Below, piece by piece: positions 9,474 to 17,900 of a stretch of 64,000 bases of DNA. A program made the translations under genes and the position numbers. Origin of the DNA: Mesorhizobium sp. M00.F.Ca.ET.216.01.1.1 (GTDB taxonomy: Bacteria; Pseudomonadota; Alphaproteobacteria; Rhizobiales; Rhizobiaceae); the NCBI RefSeq assembly GCF_004010325.2, contig NZ_SADR02000007.1, positions 186,001 to 250,000 on the forward strand, given 5' to 3'. Each line of letters starts with the position of its first letter. Positions within the stretch are counted from its first letter, which is position 1. The notes below the pieces were generated by a model. The model searched no databases. It was not told the origin of the DNA and saw only the letters and a list, made by a program, of their open reading frames with translations.

Positions 9474-10058
9474 ATGGCGTCGCCGATCATCGAATTCCTG
9501 CTGACCCGAAATTCCGCGCCGATCCCGGACCTGAAGGAACCGGCGCCCAGCGATGCGGAGATCGCGACGATGATCACTGCCGCCACGCGGGTGCCGGACC
9601 ACGGCCGGATGGAGCCCTGGCGTTTTATCCTCTATCGCGGCGAGGCACGCGCCGAGATCGGCAAGAAGCTGGCAGCGCTTGCCGAACAGCGCGAAGGGCC
9701 GCTGCCCGAAGGCCGCCGCAACCAGGAACTGGCGCGCTTTTCGCGCGCACCGCTGGTGATCGGTGTCGTGTCGAGCCCAAAGGAAAATCCGAAAATCCCG
9801 CAATGGGAAATGTTCCTTTCCGGCGGCATGGCGGCGATGAACCTGATGATCGCCGCCAATGCGCTGGGCTATGGCACCAACATGATCAGCAACTGGTATT
9901 CCGACGTGCAGGAGGGCAGGGCGATCCTGGGGCTGGCGTCGCATGAACGTGTCGTCGGCTTCGTCCATATCGGCTCCTATCAGGGGCCGGCGCCTGAGCG
10001 GCCGCGGCCTGATGCCGCAAAACTCTATGCCGACTATGCGGGGCCGTGGGCGGGCTGA
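9474..10058 (+). CDS. Nitroreductase family protein
   Basis: FMN-dependent NAD(P)H oxidoreductase of the nitroreductase fold, 194 residues, close to the short YdjA type. RVPDHGRMEPWRFIL contains the FMN-phosphate-binding region, and AANALGYGTNMISNW with LASHERVVGFVHIG is the family C-terminal part. The start at 9474 is supported by TAGGAGAC eight bases upstream; the frame back to 9366 has no such site. The natural substrate is unknown. The next gene converges on it. Confidence 0.88.
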   Translation: MASPIIEFLLTRNSAPIPDLKEPAPSDAEIATMITAATRVPDHGRMEPWRFILYRGEARAEIGKKLAALAEQREGPLPEGRRNQELARFSRAPLVIGVVSSPKENPKIPQWEMFLSGGMAAMNLMIAANALGYGTNMISNWYSDVQEGRAILGLASHERVVGFVHIGSYQGPAPERPRPDAAKLYADYAGPWAG

Positions 10059-10083
10059 CGCTCAACGCGGACAGGGAATGGTG

Positions 10084-10965
10084 TCAGGTCGGGATGCCCG
10101 CAGCCCTGGCTCGCGCCAGCAGCCGCTCGGCCAGCCGCAGGTGCGGCCGGTCGTACATCTTGCCGTCGATGCCGACGACGCCGGGATTTCCAGCTGCCGC
10201 GAATGCCCTAACGACCGCCAAAGAGTGTTTCACCGCCTCGGCCGACGGTGTGAAGGCGGCGTTGATGACCGGAACCTGTGCTGGGTGAATCGCCATCTTG
10301 CCGGTGAAGCCGTCGCGCTCGGCCTCGGCGCATTCCTTCTCGAAGGCGGCCATGTTGCGAAAATCCGGGAAAACCGTGTCGATCGCAGCGACCTCCGCCG
10401 CGCCTGCCGCAAGGATGGTCATCGTGCGGGCGAAACGGAAGAGATCGGTATAACGGCCTCGTTCATCGCGCGCCGTGCGCGCGCCGATTGCCGCCGACAG
10501 GTCCTCCGCGCCCCAGGTGACGCCAGCAAGCCGCGCGCTTGCCTTGGCATAGGTCGCTGCCGCCAGCACGCCAGCGGCGGTTTCGGTGATGATCGGCAGG
10601 ATTCTTATGGCGCCGTCCGGCAGGCCGTTTTCGGCCTCGTGCACCCTGAGCTTTGCCGAAAGCTGCTGCACATCCTGGCCGCTGTTCGACTTCGGCAGAA
10701 TGATCCCGTCGGGCTTGGCCGGAACCAGCGCTGCGAGATCGTCGTCGGTCAACCCGGTCGAGAGATCGTTGACCCGCACATAGATCGCGGACTTCGTTCG
10801 ATGCCTGTGCCCGGCGATGAAGCGTGCCGCGATGTCGCGCGCCGACGGCTTGTTCTCGGCCGCCACGGAATCCTCGAGGTCGACGATGACCACATCGGCG
10901 CCCGCGCCAAAGGCTTTTCCCAGCTTCTTTTCGGAATCGCCCGGAACGAACAGCAGCGAGCGCAT
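10084..10965 (-). CDS. HpcH/HpaI aldolase / citrate lyase beta-type CoA-ester lyase
   Basis: A 293-residue CitE-like TIM-barrel enzyme that would cleave a beta-hydroxyacyl-CoA (malyl-, methylmalyl- or citramalyl-CoA type). RSLLFVPGDSEKKLGKA is the substrate-phosphate loop, VIVDLEDSV and IYVRVND are the acidic and Arg motifs, TWGAEDLSAAIGA binds the metal, and GKMAIHPAQV follows. It lies three bases behind a MaoC-fold gene, so the two are co-transcribed. Pairs of this kind occur in C4/C5 acyl-CoA metabolism (malyl-CoA or itaconate/citramalyl-CoA routes), but no CoA-transferase or mutase is nearby to decide. No citD/citF partners are present, so it is not classical citrate lyase. Confidence 0.85.
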   Translation of the reverse strand: MRSLLFVPGDSEKKLGKAFGAGADVVIVDLEDSVAAENKPSARDIAARFIAGHRHRTKSAIYVRVNDLSTGLTDDDLAALVPAKPDGIILPKSNSGQDVQQLSAKLRVHEAENGLPDGAIRILPIITETAAGVLAAATYAKASARLAGVTWGAEDLSAAIGARTARDERGRYTDLFRFARTMTILAAGAAEVAAIDTVFPDFRNMAAFEKECAEAERDGFTGKMAIHPAQVPVINAAFTPSAEAVKHSLAVVRAFAAAGNPGVVGIDGKMYDRPHLRLAERLLARARAAGIPT

Positions 10966-10968
10966 CCG

Positions 10969-11421
10969 TCAGGCCGCCTTTTTCATCATCATCGCCTGTC
11001 TTGTGCATTTGGCAACGAGCACATCATCCTGGTTATAGGCGCGGTGCTCGAACTCGACGATGCCGCGGTCCAGCTTAGACCTGGAATCGCGCACCGAAAT
11101 CACAGTGGTCTCGACGCGAATGGTGTCGCCGTGGAAGACCGGATGCGGAAACACCGTCTCCTTCATGCCGAGATTGGCGATGGTGGTGCCGACGGTGATG
11201 TCGTTGACCGAAATGCCGATCATCAGGCCCAGCGTAAACAGCGAATTGACCAGCGGCTTGCCCCATTCGCTCTTGGCGGCAAAGTCGAAATCGATGTGCA
11301 GCGGCTGCGGGTTCAGCGTCATCACCGAGAACAGCATGTTATCGCTTTCGGTGACGGTTTTGCGCAGCGTGTGCTTGAAGACACGACCGACGACGAACTC
11401 TTCCAGATAAAGCCCGGCCAT
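10969..11421 (-). CDS. MaoC-family dehydratase / enoyl-CoA hydratase-like protein
   Basis: A 150-residue single hot-dog-domain protein. The hydratase-2 type motif appears as LNPQPLHIDFDFA, with Asp/His in the positions expected for (R)-enoyl-CoA hydratases, and FHGDTIRVETTV is the conserved second half. GGAGGAGATCGACC gives a near-ideal ribosome-binding site. It is the first gene of a two-gene unit with the CitE-like lyase, which suggests hydration of an unsaturated acyl-CoA followed by C-C cleavage. Substrate is inferred only. Confidence 0.85.
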   Translation of the reverse strand: MAGLYLEEFVVGRVFKHTLRKTVTESDNMLFSVMTLNPQPLHIDFDFAAKSEWGKPLVNSLFTLGLMIGISVNDITVGTTIANLGMKETVFPHPVFHGDTIRVETTVISVRDSRSKLDRGIVEFEHRAYNQDDVLVAKCTRQAMMMKKAA

Positions 11422-11573
11422 GGTCGATCTCCTCCGCTTCCGGTTGCTTGATAGGCGTTGGCTGCGGCTCCATCAAGCCGGTTAAGGAATATGGTGAACG
11501 CTTCGTAAACCATTTCTGCCTACGGTCTACACTGGGGCCAGAAGCGTTCTGGCGAGGGGCGTAAGCAGGCGGC

Positions 11574-12695
11574 ATGGTTGTTTCGCATTTCCTGAAATGG
11601 ATTTACACGGCCAGGGTTTCCGAGCGCGCCGCGGCAGCAAGCGCGTTGGCCCGCGCCTATATCAGCGCCGACCTGCCGTTCGAAGACCGCTGCGCCGCCG
11701 AGGCAGCGCTGACACTGCTGCTCGACGACGCGTCGTCGAAAGTGCGGCTGGCGATTGCAGAGGTGCTGTCGATGAGTCATCACGCGCCGCTCCAGATCAT
11801 CAGCGCATTGGCCTCCGACCAGCCGGAAGTGGCCGCTCTTGTACTGGCACGTTCGCCGCTGCTCACCGATGCCGACCTGATCGACCGGGTCGCCTGCGGG
11901 CAGAAGGCGACACAGAAACTGATCGCCAACCGGCCGGTCGTCTCCATGGCGCTTGCGGCTGCGATCGCCGAAATCGGCGAGCCGGAAGCCTGCGCCACGC
12001 TTCTTGCCAACAGCGGCGCCGACATCGCGTCACTCAGCTTTCGCCGCATGGCCGAACGGCAGGGCCACCTGCCCCTGGTGCGCGAAGCGTTGATCGCCGA
12101 TGCGCGCCTGCCTGCTGACTGCCGGCACATGCTGCTGGTCAAGCTCGGCGAAACGCTCAAAGGGTCGCCTCTGGTGGTGGCACTGATGGGCACCGCCAGG
12201 GCCGATCGCGTCATGCGCGACGCCTGCGTCAAGGCTTCCGTGACGTTGATCGAAGGCACGCGCGCGAAAGAACATGCCGCACTCATCGAGCATTTGCGCC
12301 TGCGCGGCGACCTGTCGGCAAGCTTCATCATCCGCACCATTGCACATGGCAAGGTCGATTTCTTCGGCTCGACGCTGGTCGCGCTCAGCCAGCAGTCCGA
12401 ACAGCGGGTGAGGGCGCTGCTGGCCGGCGGACACGACGTCGCCCTGCAGGCATTGTTCCGCAGTGCTGGTCTTGCCGCCGCCACCCACGCCATCATCCTG
12501 CGCGCACTGAAGATCTGGCGCGAGGTTGCCAACGGCAAGCGTGTTGCCGGCGTGCAGGAAGTCAGCTGGCTGATGCTGAAGGAACTGGGCGGGCAGTCCG
12601 CCCAGGGCGACCTCGTCGGGCTGGTCAAGTCGATCCATGTCGATGCGCTGCGCGAAAACGCGCGTGGGCATGCCCTGGCGATCGCTGCAGCTTAA
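11574..12695 (+). CDS. DUF2336 domain-containing protein
   Basis: A 373-residue, all-alpha HEAT-like repeat protein of the alphaproteobacterial DUF2336 family. Repeated helical units such as SSKVRLAIAEVLSM, EVAALVLARSPLLTDADL and ADIASLSFRRMAERQ can be read along its first half. No catalytic motif, signal peptide or membrane helix is evident. Some family members have been tied to regulation of flagellar or cell-cycle functions, but that cannot be transferred here. It stands alone on the plus strand before the convergent parE. Confidence 0.8.
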   Translation: MVVSHFLKWIYTARVSERAAAASALARAYISADLPFEDRCAAEAALTLLLDDASSKVRLAIAEVLSMSHHAPLQIISALASDQPEVAALVLARSPLLTDADLIDRVACGQKATQKLIANRPVVSMALAAAIAEIGEPEACATLLANSGADIASLSFRRMAERQGHLPLVREALIADARLPADCRHMLLVKLGETLKGSPLVVALMGTARADRVMRDACVKASVTLIEGTRAKEHAALIEHLRLRGDLSASFIIRTIAHGKVDFFGSTLVALSQQSEQRVRALLAGGHDVALQALFRSAGLAAATHAIILRALKIWREVANGKRVAGVQEVSWLMLKELGGQSAQGDLVGLVKSIHVDALRENARGHALAIAAA

Positions 12696-12893
12696 ACGCG
12701 ATCCTTCGCGAAGAAGTCCGGAAAATCCTCGATCGCGGCGGCGATGAAGCGCGATCAGCCCGGCCGAAACGGTGCGCAGGGCAAAAATCCAGTCCGAGCG
12801 TGTCGGTGCGTCAGTCCGGGGAGCCTCGCGACAAAACCCTTGCGCAGCCGGTCCCAGATCACACGCTCATCTCCGCGCCTAGAAGAGCAAGCT
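12692..12893 (-). pseudogene. Possible decayed gene remnant behind parE
   Basis: Reading the minus strand downstream of parE gives coding-like peptide pieces in three successive frames: GDERVIWDRLRKGFVARLPG (about 12890-12820), SDWIFALRTVSAGLIA (about 12800-12750), and FIAAAIEDFPDFFAKDRV ending in TAA at 12692-12694. None has a start and normal length. Joined, they resemble the C-terminal part of one protein with two frameshifts. I recognise no family, and chance open reading in GC-rich DNA cannot be excluded. Confidence 0.3.
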
Positions 12894-12900
12894 AGAACGC

Positions 12901-14955
12901 TCAGATATCCAGCACGTCCGTTTCGGCGAATTCGGCGCGCTCCTGGATGAAGCGGAAGCGGGCCTCCGGCTTGGTGCCCATCAGCGCATCGACTGCATCC
13001 TTGGTCGCGATCTCGGCGTCAATCACGTCGACCCTCAGCAGCGTGCGCTTCTTGGGGTCCATGGTGGTTTCCTTGAGCTGCGCGGCCATCATCTCGCCCA
13101 GCCCCTTGAAGCGGCCGATCTCCACCTTGGCGCGCCCGGTGAATTCAGTGCGCAGAAGTTCGTCCTTGTGCGCATCGTCACGAGCGTAGGCGACCTTGCC
13201 ACCTTGCCGGATCGAGTAGAGCGGTGGCACCGCCAGATAGAGATGACCGCCGCGCACCAGGCTCGGCATCTCCTGATAGAAGAAGGTGATCAGCAGCGAG
13301 GCGATGTGGGCGCCGTCGACGTCGGCGTCGGTCATGATGATGACGCGGTCGTAGCGCAGATCCTCGTCGCGATATTTCGACCGCGTCCCGCAGCCCAACG
13401 CCTGGATCAGGTCCGAGATCTGCTGGTTGGCGGCCAGCTTGTCGTTACCGGCGCTGGCGACGTTGAGGATCTTGCCGCGCAGCGGCAGCACCGCCTGGCT
13501 GGCGCGGTCACGTGCCTGTTTTGCCGAGCCGCCGGCCGAATCGCCCTCGACGATGAAGAGTTCGGCCCCGGCCGCGGCATTCTGCGTGCAGTCGGCGAGC
13601 TTGCCAGGCAGACGCAGCTTGCGCACCACGCTCTTGCGCGACACTTCCTTTTCCTGGCGCCGGCGCACCCGCTCGTCGGCGCGCGCGATCACCCATTCGA
13701 GCAGCTTCGAGGCTTCCTGCGGATTGTCGGCCAGCCAGTGGTCGAAGGGATCGCGAATGGCGCTCTCGACGATGCGGACCGCCTCGATCGTCGCCAGCCT
13801 GTCCTTGGTCTGGCCGACGAATTCCGGCTCGCGGATGAACACCGACAGCATGCCCGCCGCCGAGATCATGACGTCCTCCGAGGTGACGATCGAAGCGCGT
13901 TTGTTGCCGACCAGATCGGCATAGGCGCGCAAGCCCCGCGTCAGCACATTGCGGAAACCGGCCTCATGCGTGCCGCCTTCGCCGGTCGGGATGGTGTTGC
14001 AATAGGAATTGAGAAAGCCGTCGCCGCCGAACCAGGTCACCGCCCATTCGAGCGAACCGTGGCCGCCTTGCCTGTCGCTCTTGCCGGCGAAGATTTCGCG
14101 GGTGACCTGGAATTCGTCGCCGAGCGAGGCCTTCAGATAGTCCTTGAGGCCGCCAGGGAAATGGAACTCGGCCTTGGCCGGGGTCGGGTCCTTTTCCTTG
14201 ATCAGCGAGGGATCGCAGGTCCAGCGAATCTCGACGCCGCCGAACAGATAGGCCTTCGAACGCGTCATGCGATAGAGCCGCGCCGGTTCGAACGCCGCGC
14301 CCTTGCCGAAGATCTGCTCGTCGGGATGAAAACGTATCTTGGTGCCGCGCCGGTTGTGCACCTCGCCGAGCCGCTCCAGGCCGGTCACCGGAACGCCGCG
14401 CGAAAAGCGCTGCCGATAAAGTTGCCGTCCTCGCGCGACCTCGACCTCGAGGTGGTCGGATAGCGCATTGACCACGGAGACACCGACGCCGTGCAGGCCG
14501 CCGGAAGTCTCATAGACCTTGCTGTCGAATTTGCCGCCGGAATGCAGTGTCGTCATGATGACTTCGAGCGCCGGCTTCTTGAATTTCGGGTGCGGATCGA
14601 CCGGAATACCGCGGCCATTGTCGGTGACCGAGAGATAGCCGTCGGCGGAAAGCTCGACGTCGATGAACGTCGCATGGCCGGCGACCGCCTCGTCCATCGA
14701 ATTGTCGATGACCTCGGCAAACAGATGGTGCATCGCCTTGTCGTCGGTGCCGCCGATATACATGCCGGGCCGCCGGCGGACCGGCTCCAGGCCCTCCAGC
14801 ACCTCGATGTCGGCGGCACTGTAGCTCTCGCTGCCGTCACGCGAGATGGTCGGACGCTTCGCTGCCTGCACCAGCGGATCGACGGGGCGCGCCGGGGCGC
14901 GAGCTGGTTGCGGCTGCTTTTCCAGATTGCCGAAAAGATCGTTGTTATCGTCCAT
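12901..14955 (-). CDS. parE: DNA topoisomerase IV subunit B
   Basis: ATPase subunit of topoisomerase IV, which decatenates replicated chromosomes; 684 residues. The GHKL ATPase part has EVIDNSMDEAV, VTDNGRGIPVDPHP and SGGLHGVGVSVVNALS. The TOPRIM part has FIVEGDSAGGSAKQARDR, LPLRGKILNV and MTDADVDGAHIASLL, then GRFKGLGEMMAAQLKETT near the C-terminus. Length and the lack of a GyrB-type insert fit ParE. I take ATG 14955 (MDDNNDLF), preceded by CAGGC, rather than the GTG at 15000. The cpa pilus genes start divergently 234 bases away. Confidence 0.95.
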   Translation of the reverse strand: MDDNNDLFGNLEKQPQPARAPARPVDPLVQAAKRPTISRDGSESYSAADIEVLEGLEPVRRRPGMYIGGTDDKAMHHLFAEVIDNSMDEAVAGHATFIDVELSADGYLSVTDNGRGIPVDPHPKFKKPALEVIMTTLHSGGKFDSKVYETSGGLHGVGVSVVNALSDHLEVEVARGRQLYRQRFSRGVPVTGLERLGEVHNRRGTKIRFHPDEQIFGKGAAFEPARLYRMTRSKAYLFGGVEIRWTCDPSLIKEKDPTPAKAEFHFPGGLKDYLKASLGDEFQVTREIFAGKSDRQGGHGSLEWAVTWFGGDGFLNSYCNTIPTGEGGTHEAGFRNVLTRGLRAYADLVGNKRASIVTSEDVMISAAGMLSVFIREPEFVGQTKDRLATIEAVRIVESAIRDPFDHWLADNPQEASKLLEWVIARADERVRRRQEKEVSRKSVVRKLRLPGKLADCTQNAAAGAELFIVEGDSAGGSAKQARDRASQAVLPLRGKILNVASAGNDKLAANQQISDLIQALGCGTRSKYRDEDLRYDRVIIMTDADVDGAHIASLLITFFYQEMPSLVRGGHLYLAVPPLYSIRQGGKVAYARDDAHKDELLRTEFTGRAKVEIGRFKGLGEMMAAQLKETTMDPKKRTLLRVDVIDAEIATKDAVDALMGTKPEARFRFIQERAEFAETDVLDI

Positions 14956-15189
14956 GCTTGCCTGGATTCCGATGCTGCGAATCAAATTCGATATTGCCAC
15001 GCTTTTCTGGTGAGCGCGAACGAGGTTCCTGTTCCGTTCAGGGAATTGTGCGCTTCTAGCTTAGAACCATTCGATAACCAAGCCGGCGGAAATAGGTCGA
15101 ATGTAGCCAAACAGGATTCCTGAATCTTTAACAATGCCGCCTAACGTAAGCGCCAACGAAGAAAAGACTGCGGCTTCAGGGGTTTCGGT

Positions 15190-16119
15190 GTGAGGGGCAA
15201 AGCCATAACGATGATCGGCATCGCTGCCGTTTTCGGAGCGATCTCGATCTTTGCCGCGGATTTCTGGGTCAAGAGCCAGGCGAAGGCCGATTTCGAAGAG
15301 AAAACGGCGGCGATCCCTGCGCCCGAGACCGCCAAGATCGAATTCAAGACCATCGTGGTGGCGAACGCGCCGCTGCGTTACGGCATGGGACTCGACCGGG
15401 CGCAACTCAGCGAAATCCCTTGGCCACAGGATTCCTTGCCGCAAGGCGCTTTCACCTCCGCCGATGCACTGCTTGCCGACGGCAGCCGTGTCGTCCTGTC
15501 GCCTATCGAGGTCAACGAGCCGGTTCTGCTTACCAAGCTGTCGGGACCGAATGGCCGCGCGACGCTTTCCAACATGCTGTCACCCGGAATGCGGGCGGTG
15601 ACCATCCGCACCGACGAGATCGCCGGCGTCGGCGGCTTCGTGACGCCGGGCGACCGGGTCGACGTCGTGTTGACGCGCGACGCGGGTGAAATCCAGGAAG
15701 TGGCAAAGAACGCGCAAGGTGCGGCCGGTTCGACCATCACCTCCGAGATCGTCGTGGCCGACGCGAAGGTGCTGACCGTCGGCCAGGGCGCCGACGAGCG
15801 GCAGACCGCGCCGCAGATCGCCAATTCCGTGACCATCGAGGTGACGACCGAAGGCGCGCAGAAAGTGGCGCTTGCCCGTACCGTCGGCACATTGTCGCTG
15901 TCGCTTCGGTCAGCCAGCGAAGACAGCGCCGGCAAGGACGGCCTCACCACCATCTCATCCTTCGGAGGATCGGTCGCATCCAGCGCCCAGGCCGCTGCCG
16001 GATCGCTGTTCAATGCTGCGACAAAGGAACCGGAGAAGCCGAAGTTCAAAACGATCATCGTAACGCGCGGCACGCAGGCCGAGGAATACCAGGTTCCTTC
16101 GCGGGACCAGAAACAATAG
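15190..16119 (+). CDS. cpaB: Flp pilus assembly protein CpaB (RcpC)
   Basis: Periplasmic/inner-membrane component of the Tad (Flp) pilus machine, 309 residues. It has a GTG start preceded by CAGGGG, one N-terminal membrane segment (ITMIGIAAVFGAISIFAADF), a SAF-like domain (about 50-110, with ANAPLRYGMGLDRAQLSEIP) and the RcpC/CpaB segment with MRAVTIRTDEIAGVGGFVTP-GDRVDV. It begins an uninterrupted plus-strand series down to tadD. No pilin gene is found in the 234 bases between parE and this gene. Confidence 0.93.
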   Translation: MRGKAITMIGIAAVFGAISIFAADFWVKSQAKADFEEKTAAIPAPETAKIEFKTIVVANAPLRYGMGLDRAQLSEIPWPQDSLPQGAFTSADALLADGSRVVLSPIEVNEPVLLTKLSGPNGRATLSNMLSPGMRAVTIRTDEIAGVGGFVTPGDRVDVVLTRDAGEIQEVAKNAQGAAGSTITSEIVVADAKVLTVGQGADERQTAPQIANSVTIEVTTEGAQKVALARTVGTLSLSLRSASEDSAGKDGLTTISSFGGSVASSAQAAAGSLFNAATKEPEKPKFKTIIVTRGTQAEEYQVPSRDQKQ

Positions 16120-16147
16120 CCGGTGGGGACCGGACGAGGACGGGACA

Positions 16148-17593
16148 ATGTCGGGGCTGGATACATATCGGATGACGAGAGGATTGCGCCTTGTGCGGGC
16201 TCTGGCGGTGGCAGCTTCGCTGGCCGCAAGCGGGATACTCGCCCTCGGCGCGCAGGCCAAGGCTGACAACGAGATCGTCTACGTCTCATCGACCAAGAAT
16301 GCGTCAATCAAGGTGGCCAAGGGCAAGCCGAAGACGATCATGACGAGTGCTGCCTTCTACCAGATCGTCATCGGCGATCCGGAGATCGCCAACGTCAATC
16401 CGCTGACCGACAAATCCTTCTACGTGCTCGGCAACAATCTCGGCACCACCGGCATCGCGCTGTTCGACGAGAACAAGCAGCTTGTTGGCACCGTCGACAT
16501 CGAGGTGACCCTCGACACCGATCAACTGGCGAGCACCATTCGCGCCAGCGTGCCAGACGCCAACATCAGGGTGGGTTCCGCCAACGGCCGCGTCGTGCTG
16601 TCGGGCGAGGCGGATGATGCGGTCGCCGCCGAGAAGGCGAACAAGATCGCAACGCGTTTTTCCGGCAACGAGGAGGTGATCAACTCGGTCAATATCTCCT
16701 CGTCGCAGCAAGTTCAGCTCAATGTCCGCTTCGTCGAGATCAACCGCCAGGCCGGACAGGAACTCGGCGCAAAATACAGCGCCAATTTCGCCTATGGCAT
16801 GGGTGGGCGTGACCTCATCCTGGATCCGGGGGAGATACCGGGGGCTGGGACCGGCGAGATTGTCGGCAGGCTGCTGTCCAACGGTCTTTCGATCGATATC
16901 GCCATCAAGGCGCTGGAAGAGCGCGGCCTCGCCAGGCGGCTGGCTGAGCCGAACCTGATCGCCCGTTCGGGCGAAACGGCAAGCTTCCTCGCCGGCGGCG
17001 AGTTCCCGATCCCGGTTTCGGAGGACAACGGCAAGATCTCGGTCAGCTACAAGAAATACGGCGTCAGCCTCGATTTCAAGCCGACCGTGCTCAAGGACGG
17101 GCTGGTCAGCCTGGACATCGCGCCGGAGGTCTCCTCGATCGACGCTTCGGCCTCCTACAATATCGGCGATATCTCAGTGCCGGGCTTCATCGTGCGCCGC
17201 GCCAAGACGTCGGTCGACTTGAAGAATGGCCAGAGCTTCATGATCGCCGGTCTGCTGCAATCCCAGAACGACATCACCACGTCGCGCGTTCCCGGTCTCG
17301 GCAAATTGCCGGTGCTTGGATCGCTATTTTCTTCGAATGCTTATCAACGGCGCGAAACCGACCTGGTGATCATCGTCACACCCTATCTGGTCAAGCCGGT
17401 CGACCCGTCGAAGAAGCTCGCCGAGCCAACCGACGGCACACAGCCGGCCAGCAGTGCCGACTACTTCCTCAACAACACGGAGGAGGTGAAGGCATCCGAT
17501 GCCAACCGCGCGCTGGCACTGGCCGATGGCGGTGCTGCACAACCGGCCGGGGTCACCACCGTCGGGCATTTCCTCGACCTGCCGAAGGATTGA
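16148..17593 (+). CDS. cpaC: Tad pilus secretin CpaC (RcpA)
   Basis: Outer-membrane secretin through which the Flp pilus emerges, 481 residues. It has a signal peptide (RALAVAASLAASGILALGAQ, cleaved near AKA-DN), an N-terminal pilus/secretin domain, a BON-like segment around 120-180 (NIRVGSANGRVVLSGEADDA), and the secretin C-terminal domain with the signature VPGLGKLPVLGSLFSS and VIIVTPYLV. It starts 28 bases after cpaB. Translational coupling to the next lipoprotein gene is likely, with a four-base gap. Confidence 0.95.
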   Translation: MSGLDTYRMTRGLRLVRALAVAASLAASGILALGAQAKADNEIVYVSSTKNASIKVAKGKPKTIMTSAAFYQIVIGDPEIANVNPLTDKSFYVLGNNLGTTGIALFDENKQLVGTVDIEVTLDTDQLASTIRASVPDANIRVGSANGRVVLSGEADDAVAAEKANKIATRFSGNEEVINSVNISSSQQVQLNVRFVEINRQAGQELGAKYSANFAYGMGGRDLILDPGEIPGAGTGEIVGRLLSNGLSIDIAIKALEERGLARRLAEPNLIARSGETASFLAGGEFPIPVSEDNGKISVSYKKYGVSLDFKPTVLKDGLVSLDIAPEVSSIDASASYNIGDISVPGFIVRRAKTSVDLKNGQSFMIAGLLQSQNDITTSRVPGLGKLPVLGSLFSSNAYQRRETDLVIIVTPYLVKPVDPSKKLAEPTDGTQPASSADYFLNNTEEVKASDANRALALADGGAAQPAGVTTVGHFLDLPKD

Positions 17594-17597
17594 AGCG

Positions 17598-17867
17598 ATG
17601 CGTCTGGTTTCGGGACTATGCATCACGCTGCTGCTCGCCGGCTTTTCGAGCGGCTGCACCAGTGACGACTACGTGCGCAGCGAAGGGGTGACGCCGGCCG
17701 CCGGCAACGCGCAGGCTGCCAACACGGTCATGCAGATGGTCGACCCGTGGAAATACGGGGTCCAGAACACCAGGCTTCTGGTTCCGGCACAGCGTTCCAG
17801 CGCGGCGCCCAGCGCCGCCGATCCGGCGACCAGCGCAACTTCCGCACAGGCGACCACAACCGATTGA
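17598..17867 (+). CDS. Short lipoprotein in the CpaD position of the Tad cluster
   Basis: An 89-residue protein starting at 17598, four bases after cpaC. The signal peptide ends in a lipobox-like SSGC (MRLVSGLCITLLLAGFSSGC), predicting an acylated cysteine. The mature part has only about 70 residues, A/S-rich at the end, with VMQMVDPWKYGVQNTRLL in the middle. CpaD proteins are usually over 200 residues, so this is either a reduced CpaD or an unrelated small lipoprotein; position is the main argument for a role in pilus assembly. Confidence 0.75.
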   Translation: MRLVSGLCITLLLAGFSSGCTSDDYVRSEGVTPAAGNAQAANTVMQMVDPWKYGVQNTRLLVPAQRSSAAPSAADPATSATSAQATTTD

Positions 17868-17900
17868 TTTTATTGCGACTTACCTGACAGGTTGACAACA

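Noticed and set aside
9943..11451. 502-codon open frame on the plus strand
   Set aside because: Antisense to the CitE and MaoC genes, both with good motifs and ribosome-binding sites.
13168..14463. 431-codon open frame on the plus strand
   Set aside because: Antisense to parE; composition is that of a shadow frame.
15001..15189. Flp pilin gene upstream of cpaB
   Set aside because: No short frame with a prepilin-type cleavage site and hydrophobic helix is present in this stretch.
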